A stretch of DNA of 64,000 nt from Pseudanabaena sp. M085S1SP2A07QC (GTDB lineage: Bacteria > Cyanobacteriota > Cyanobacteriia > Pseudanabaenales > Pseudanabaenaceae). This document shows, piece by piece, positions 61,412 through 64,000 of the stretch. Position 1 is the stretch's first letter. Each line of letters starts with the position of its first letter. The DNA is taken from the NCBI GenBank assembly GCA_020404895.1, contig JADBWK010000090.1, forward strand, positions 34,892 to 98,891. The letters run 5' to 3'. Below the pieces are notes generated by a model. It was given only the letters and a program-made list of their open reading frames with translations. It ran no database searches and was not told the DNA's origin. A program made the position numbers and the translations under genes.

Positions 61412-61462
61412 AGTAGGCATGTTATACAATATTAGAGCTTTTTGAATGGTCGAGTTTTTTCT

Positions 61463-61846
61463 ATGCAAGTTTGGGTATTGCTGTTTAACGCTAACACCGA
61501 TAACGAAGGTATTTATACTCTAGAAATTGAAGGCAACAATATTATTGTCGCCTTTGAGCAAGAGGATGACGCGATTCGTTATGCAGGTCTATTGGAGGCT
61601 CAAGATTTTTTGTCTCCAACAGTTGAACGCATCGACAAGCAAGATTTAGAAGAATTTTGTGAAGAATCAGGCTATGACTTAAACATCGTACCGACCGATG
61701 CTTTGTTGGTTCCTCCTGAGAAAAATGTTGACAAAACTGATTGGTCTAGCGATCGCGATCGCAATTTACCAGAATCAGATGATGATGATGAGGTAGAAGA
61801 TCCCGTAATTGCCATGATGCGTCGTCGTCTAGAGAATTTACTGTAG
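61463..61846 (+). CDS. DUF3110 protein
   Basis: 127 residues from ATG 61463 (MQVWVLLFNANTDNEGIYTLE). DUF3110 core followed by an acidic tail with a DDDDEVEDPV run and a basic end MRRRLENLL. Found throughout cyanobacteria; function unknown. Slightly upstream of the thioesterase (84 bp), same strand. Confidence 0.9.
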   Translation: MQVWVLLFNANTDNEGIYTLEIEGNNIIVAFEQEDDAIRYAGLLEAQDFLSPTVERIDKQDLEEFCEESGYDLNIVPTDALLVPPEKNVDKTDWSSDRDRNLPESDDDDEVEDPVIAMMRRRLENLL

Positions 61847-61930
61847 TGATTCTCAATTTGTCTTTCCACATATCGATGACAAACTCAGAACTACAAAACC
61901 TGATTAGAATTTGTTATAGGTATTACCACG

Positions 61931-62413
61931 ATGTCTGATCTACCTTCCAATACTTTAACTAACGTCATTACCAAATTTGAACCAACCGCTGAAGGTAATG
62001 AAAGTGATGGTTGGTTTAACTATCCTGTGCGTGTTTATCCTCATCACACTGATTATGCGGGTGTAGTGTGGCATGGTACTTATCTAACTTGGATGGAAGA
62101 GGCAAGAGTAGAATGCTTACGCACTGTAGGTATGAGCTTTGAGGAGTTAGTTTCAGCGGGTGTGGACTTACCCGTTGCCGAGATGAATCTGCGCTATCAC
62201 CGCTCGGCGCGAATGGGCGATGATGTGCTGGTAATGACTAGGCTTGTACCAGATAAAGTCCGCCTGAACTGGGAATATCAAATTCGCACCGAAACGGATC
62301 TATGTGTAACAGCAGTGGTTACCCTCGTACCTGTAGATTTTGAAAAACGTAAGTTGTTGCGATCGCTACCAAGCTCCTTAGAAGGGGCGATCGCTAAACT
62401 TACGGGAGTTTAA
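61931..62413 (+). CDS. Hot-dog acyl-CoA thioesterase (probable DHNA-CoA thioesterase)
   Basis: 160 residues. Catalytic Asp region YPHHTDYAGVVWHGTYLTWMEEARVECLR, as in 4-hydroxybenzoyl-CoA thioesterases and the cyanobacterial phylloquinone enzyme DHNA-CoA thioesterase (Slr0204 type). An N-terminal extension of about 30 residues precedes the domain. The role in phylloquinone synthesis is plausible but no other men gene is nearby. Confidence 0.85.
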   Translation: MSDLPSNTLTNVITKFEPTAEGNESDGWFNYPVRVYPHHTDYAGVVWHGTYLTWMEEARVECLRTVGMSFEELVSAGVDLPVAEMNLRYHRSARMGDDVLVMTRLVPDKVRLNWEYQIRTETDLCVTAVVTLVPVDFEKRKLLRSLPSSLEGAIAKLTGV

Positions 62414-62472
62414 GTTTTAAACCTCGCAATGCGAGGTTTAAATGCATAGTAACTGAGGAAATCAATCAAATC

Positions 62473-63684
62473 ATGGCAAATTGGCAAGTAATTGCAGGCG
62501 GTGTGACCGCAGCAAAGGGCTATAAAGCAGCAGGGATTACAGCAGGACTGAAACCATCAGGCGCACCTGACCTAACTTTGATCGCCTCCGATGTCCCTGC
62601 GATTGCCGCAGGTGTATTTACCAAGTCTTGCGTCAGAGCCGCCTGTGTGGACTTTAACCGCGAAGTATTAGCTAAGGGCGGCTACATTAGCACGATCCTT
62701 TGCAATGCGGGTCAAGCCAATGCCAGTACAGGTGCAGAAGGCTGGCGTAATGCCGTTGAATGCGCTGAACTTGTACAGAAAGCTTTAAATACCTCAGATG
62801 GCGTTTTGGTGGCTTCTACTGGTGTCATCGGCAAGCAATTGCTGATGGACAAGATGCGGGCAGGCATTGCCAAAATTGCTCCATTAATTTCACCCGACGG
62901 TGGTGAAGATGCTTCGCGATCAATCATGACCACCGACACTGTGCCCAAGAGTATCGCCTTAGAAACACTGATCGACGGCAAGCCAGTTAGAATTGGCGGT
63001 ATCTGCAAAGGATCAGGGATGATTCACCCCAATATGGCAACGATGTTGGGTTTTGTCACTTGCGATGCGGGAGTAGAGCCAAAGCTTTGGCAAAAGATGT
63101 TGTCTAGTTCTATCGATGCCAGCTTCAATCAGGTTACTGTTGATGGCGACACCAGCACCAATGACATGGTGTTGGCGCTCTGCAATGGTCAGTCTGGCGT
63201 AACTATTGATGATGAAGATTCTGATGCAGCGCAGCAGCTACAGTCCATGCTCAAAGATGTTTGCATGAGCTTAGCTAAGGCGATCGCCCGTGATGGTGAA
63301 GGCGCAACCTGCATGATCGAAGTTAATGTTACTGGCGCATCTAGCATTGAGGCTGCGCGTCAAATAGCCAAAACCATTGTTGGTTCATCGCTTGTAAAAT
63401 CCGCAATTTTTGGTAACGATCCGAACTGGGGCAGAATTGCCGCCGCCGCAGGACGATCAGGCGTTGATTTCAATCAAGATCTGTTGAATATTCAACTGGG
63501 TGATTTTGTAATGATGAAGGATGGCACACCGCAGGAATACGATCGCAAGGCAGCTAGTGACTATCTCAAAAATGACACCGTAATCATCAATGTCGGTGTC
63601 GGCGATGGTAGTGGTGATGGTACTGCATGGGGCTGTGACCTTAGCTATGATTACGTCAAGATCAACGCTGAATACACAACTTAA
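62473..63684 (+). CDS. argJ: Bifunctional glutamate N-acetyltransferase/ornithine acetyltransferase
   Basis: 403 residues. Arginine synthesis enzyme that recycles the acetyl group; it is cleaved autocatalytically before the Thr of MIHPNMATMLGF into two chains. VNEDTSTND-type VDGDTSTNDMV, GNDPNWGRIAAAAGRSG and the start region GGVTAAKGYKAAGI are intact. ATG 62473 with GAGGAAAT upstream. Terminator follows at once. Confidence 0.96.
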   Translation: MANWQVIAGGVTAAKGYKAAGITAGLKPSGAPDLTLIASDVPAIAAGVFTKSCVRAACVDFNREVLAKGGYISTILCNAGQANASTGAEGWRNAVECAELVQKALNTSDGVLVASTGVIGKQLLMDKMRAGIAKIAPLISPDGGEDASRSIMTTDTVPKSIALETLIDGKPVRIGGICKGSGMIHPNMATMLGFVTCDAGVEPKLWQKMLSSSIDASFNQVTVDGDTSTNDMVLALCNGQSGVTIDDEDSDAAQQLQSMLKDVCMSLAKAIARDGEGATCMIEVNVTGASSIEAARQIAKTIVGSSLVKSAIFGNDPNWGRIAAAAGRSGVDFNQDLLNIQLGDFVMMKDGTPQEYDRKAASDYLKNDTVIINVGVGDGSGDGTAWGCDLSYDYVKINAEYTT

Positions 63685-63715
63685 AAAAGAGGCGTGCTTT
63701 GCACGCCTCTTTTTT
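63683..63715 (+). terminator. argJ terminator
   Basis: AAAAAAGAGGCGTGC arms with a TTT loop. Confidence 0.85.
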
Positions 63716-63717
63716 AT

Positions 63718-63861
63718 ATAGCGATCGCGAGTTACTTTTTGGAAGTTAGGATTTAGGCGATCGCATACACAATTCAAAATAGCGATCGCAGTTTACTTTT
63801 TAAAAACTAGGAGATTGGCGATCGCATACACAATTCAAAATAGCGATCGCGAGTTACTTGG
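63718..63861. repeat. 61-bp tandem repeats containing HIP1 octamers
   Basis: Two full units and one interrupted unit. Starts ATAGCGATCGCGAGTTACTT and ends GCGATCGCATACACAATTCA. GCGATCGC occurs at 63721, 63782 and 63843, exactly 61 bp apart. No coding potential. Confidence 0.85.
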
Positions 63862-63958
63862 CACTGGTCAGCTAAAACGTGATCGACGTATTTGCGTCTT
63901 TTTTGTTGGCATGAAATGTACATTTCAGCACCCATCCCTCATTAACTGACCAGTGCCA
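63859..63958. mobile_element. 100-bp element with perfect 13-bp inverted ends
   Basis: TGGCACTGGTCAG ... CTGACCAGTGCCA. It interrupts the third unit of the 61-bp repeat. A near-palindrome TGAAATGTACATTTCA lies inside. Too short to encode a transposase, so a MITE-like derivative; no clear target-site duplication. Confidence 0.7.
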
Positions 63959-63977
63959 GCGATAATAGGATTACTGA

Positions 63978-64000
63978 TATAGCAATGTAAGCTTTGCTTA
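63978..64000 (+). mobile_element. 108-bp MITE-like element, copy 4 (cut by window end)
   Basis: The first 23 bases match the other copies exactly (TATAGCAATGTAAGCTTTGC...). Confidence 0.8.

Noticed and set aside
63859..63958. Complete insertion sequence
   Set aside because: Only 100 bp between inverted ends, so no transposase can be encoded.

Overview
The window is chromosomal DNA from a cyanobacterium. GCGATCGC (HIP1) octamers are everywhere. The genes include PII-independent cyanobacterial hallmarks such as NDH-1 CO2-uptake subunits (NdhF/NdhD), GlpX-type F/SBPase, GuaB3, DUF3155, DUF3110, a PatD-like protein and a Ser/Thr kinase fused to GUN4. Gene style and the abundance of long intergenic hairpins would fit a Pseudanabaena-like lineage, but that placement is only a guess.

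Layout. 1-7.4 kb: 3' part of phosphoglucomutase (pgm), mobA, an alpha/beta hydrolase, a membrane protein, a 504-aa peptidoglycan-binding-like protein, livF and a pseudokinase/FGE-sulfatase fusion. 7.6 kb: tRNA-His. 7.8-12.8 kb: the most striking locus, two pentameric ligand-gated ion channel (pLGIC, Cys/Pro-loop receptor) homologs around a Cache-HAMP membrane sensor. The first channel carries a LivJ-like periplasmic binding domain; the second overlaps the Cache-HAMP gene by 8 bp. 12.8-16.0 kb: an MmeI-like restriction-modification enzyme whose C-terminal part is interrupted, in frame, by a DUF559 nuclease domain bordered by palindromic repeats. Just beyond it lies a 17-codon relic of another pLGIC gene end. 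16.3-36.8 kb: mostly housekeeping (lipA, nrdR, kinase-GUN4, P-type ATPase, ArsC-like, purF, glpX, hemA, three response regulators, guaB3, livM, L,D-transpeptidase).

36.8-42.2 kb: an accessory island, all on the + strand. It has a DUF433/DUF5615 toxin-antitoxin pair followed by a tight five-gene run: LRR-Roco GTPase, a TIR/deoxyribosyltransferase-like protein, DUF6883, DUF4926 and a small hypothetical. Two of these proteins share an HQYG..DNI.GD..DKIG motif. 42.2-64 kb: tandem Rieske oxygenases, livG, metK, a DUF39 homocysteine-biosynthesis gene, a frameshifted Uma2 gene, ndhD/ndhF, patD-like, membrane proteins, a GH38 alpha-mannosidase, a methyltransferase, a wcaF-like acetyltransferase with an in-frame TGA, DUF3110, a thioesterase and argJ.

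The intergenic space is packed with repeats. There are four copies (one cut by the window edge) of a 108-bp element with 14-bp terminal inverted repeats, and more than twenty long perfect hairpins that usually end in a GAA, TTC, AAA or TTT loop. A second ~100-bp element lies in inverted orientation on both sides of hemA, and a 100-bp element with perfect 13-bp ends is inserted in a 61-bp tandem repeat. Several hairpins run into coding sequence (mobA N-terminus, alpha-mannosidase, Rieske C-terminus).

Working idea: the pLGIC/Cache locus is a sensory ion-channel module in the cell envelope, and the Roco-TIR-like-DUF6883-DUF4926 run is a candidate defence or conflict system. Both ideas rest on domain recognition by eye and gene order.
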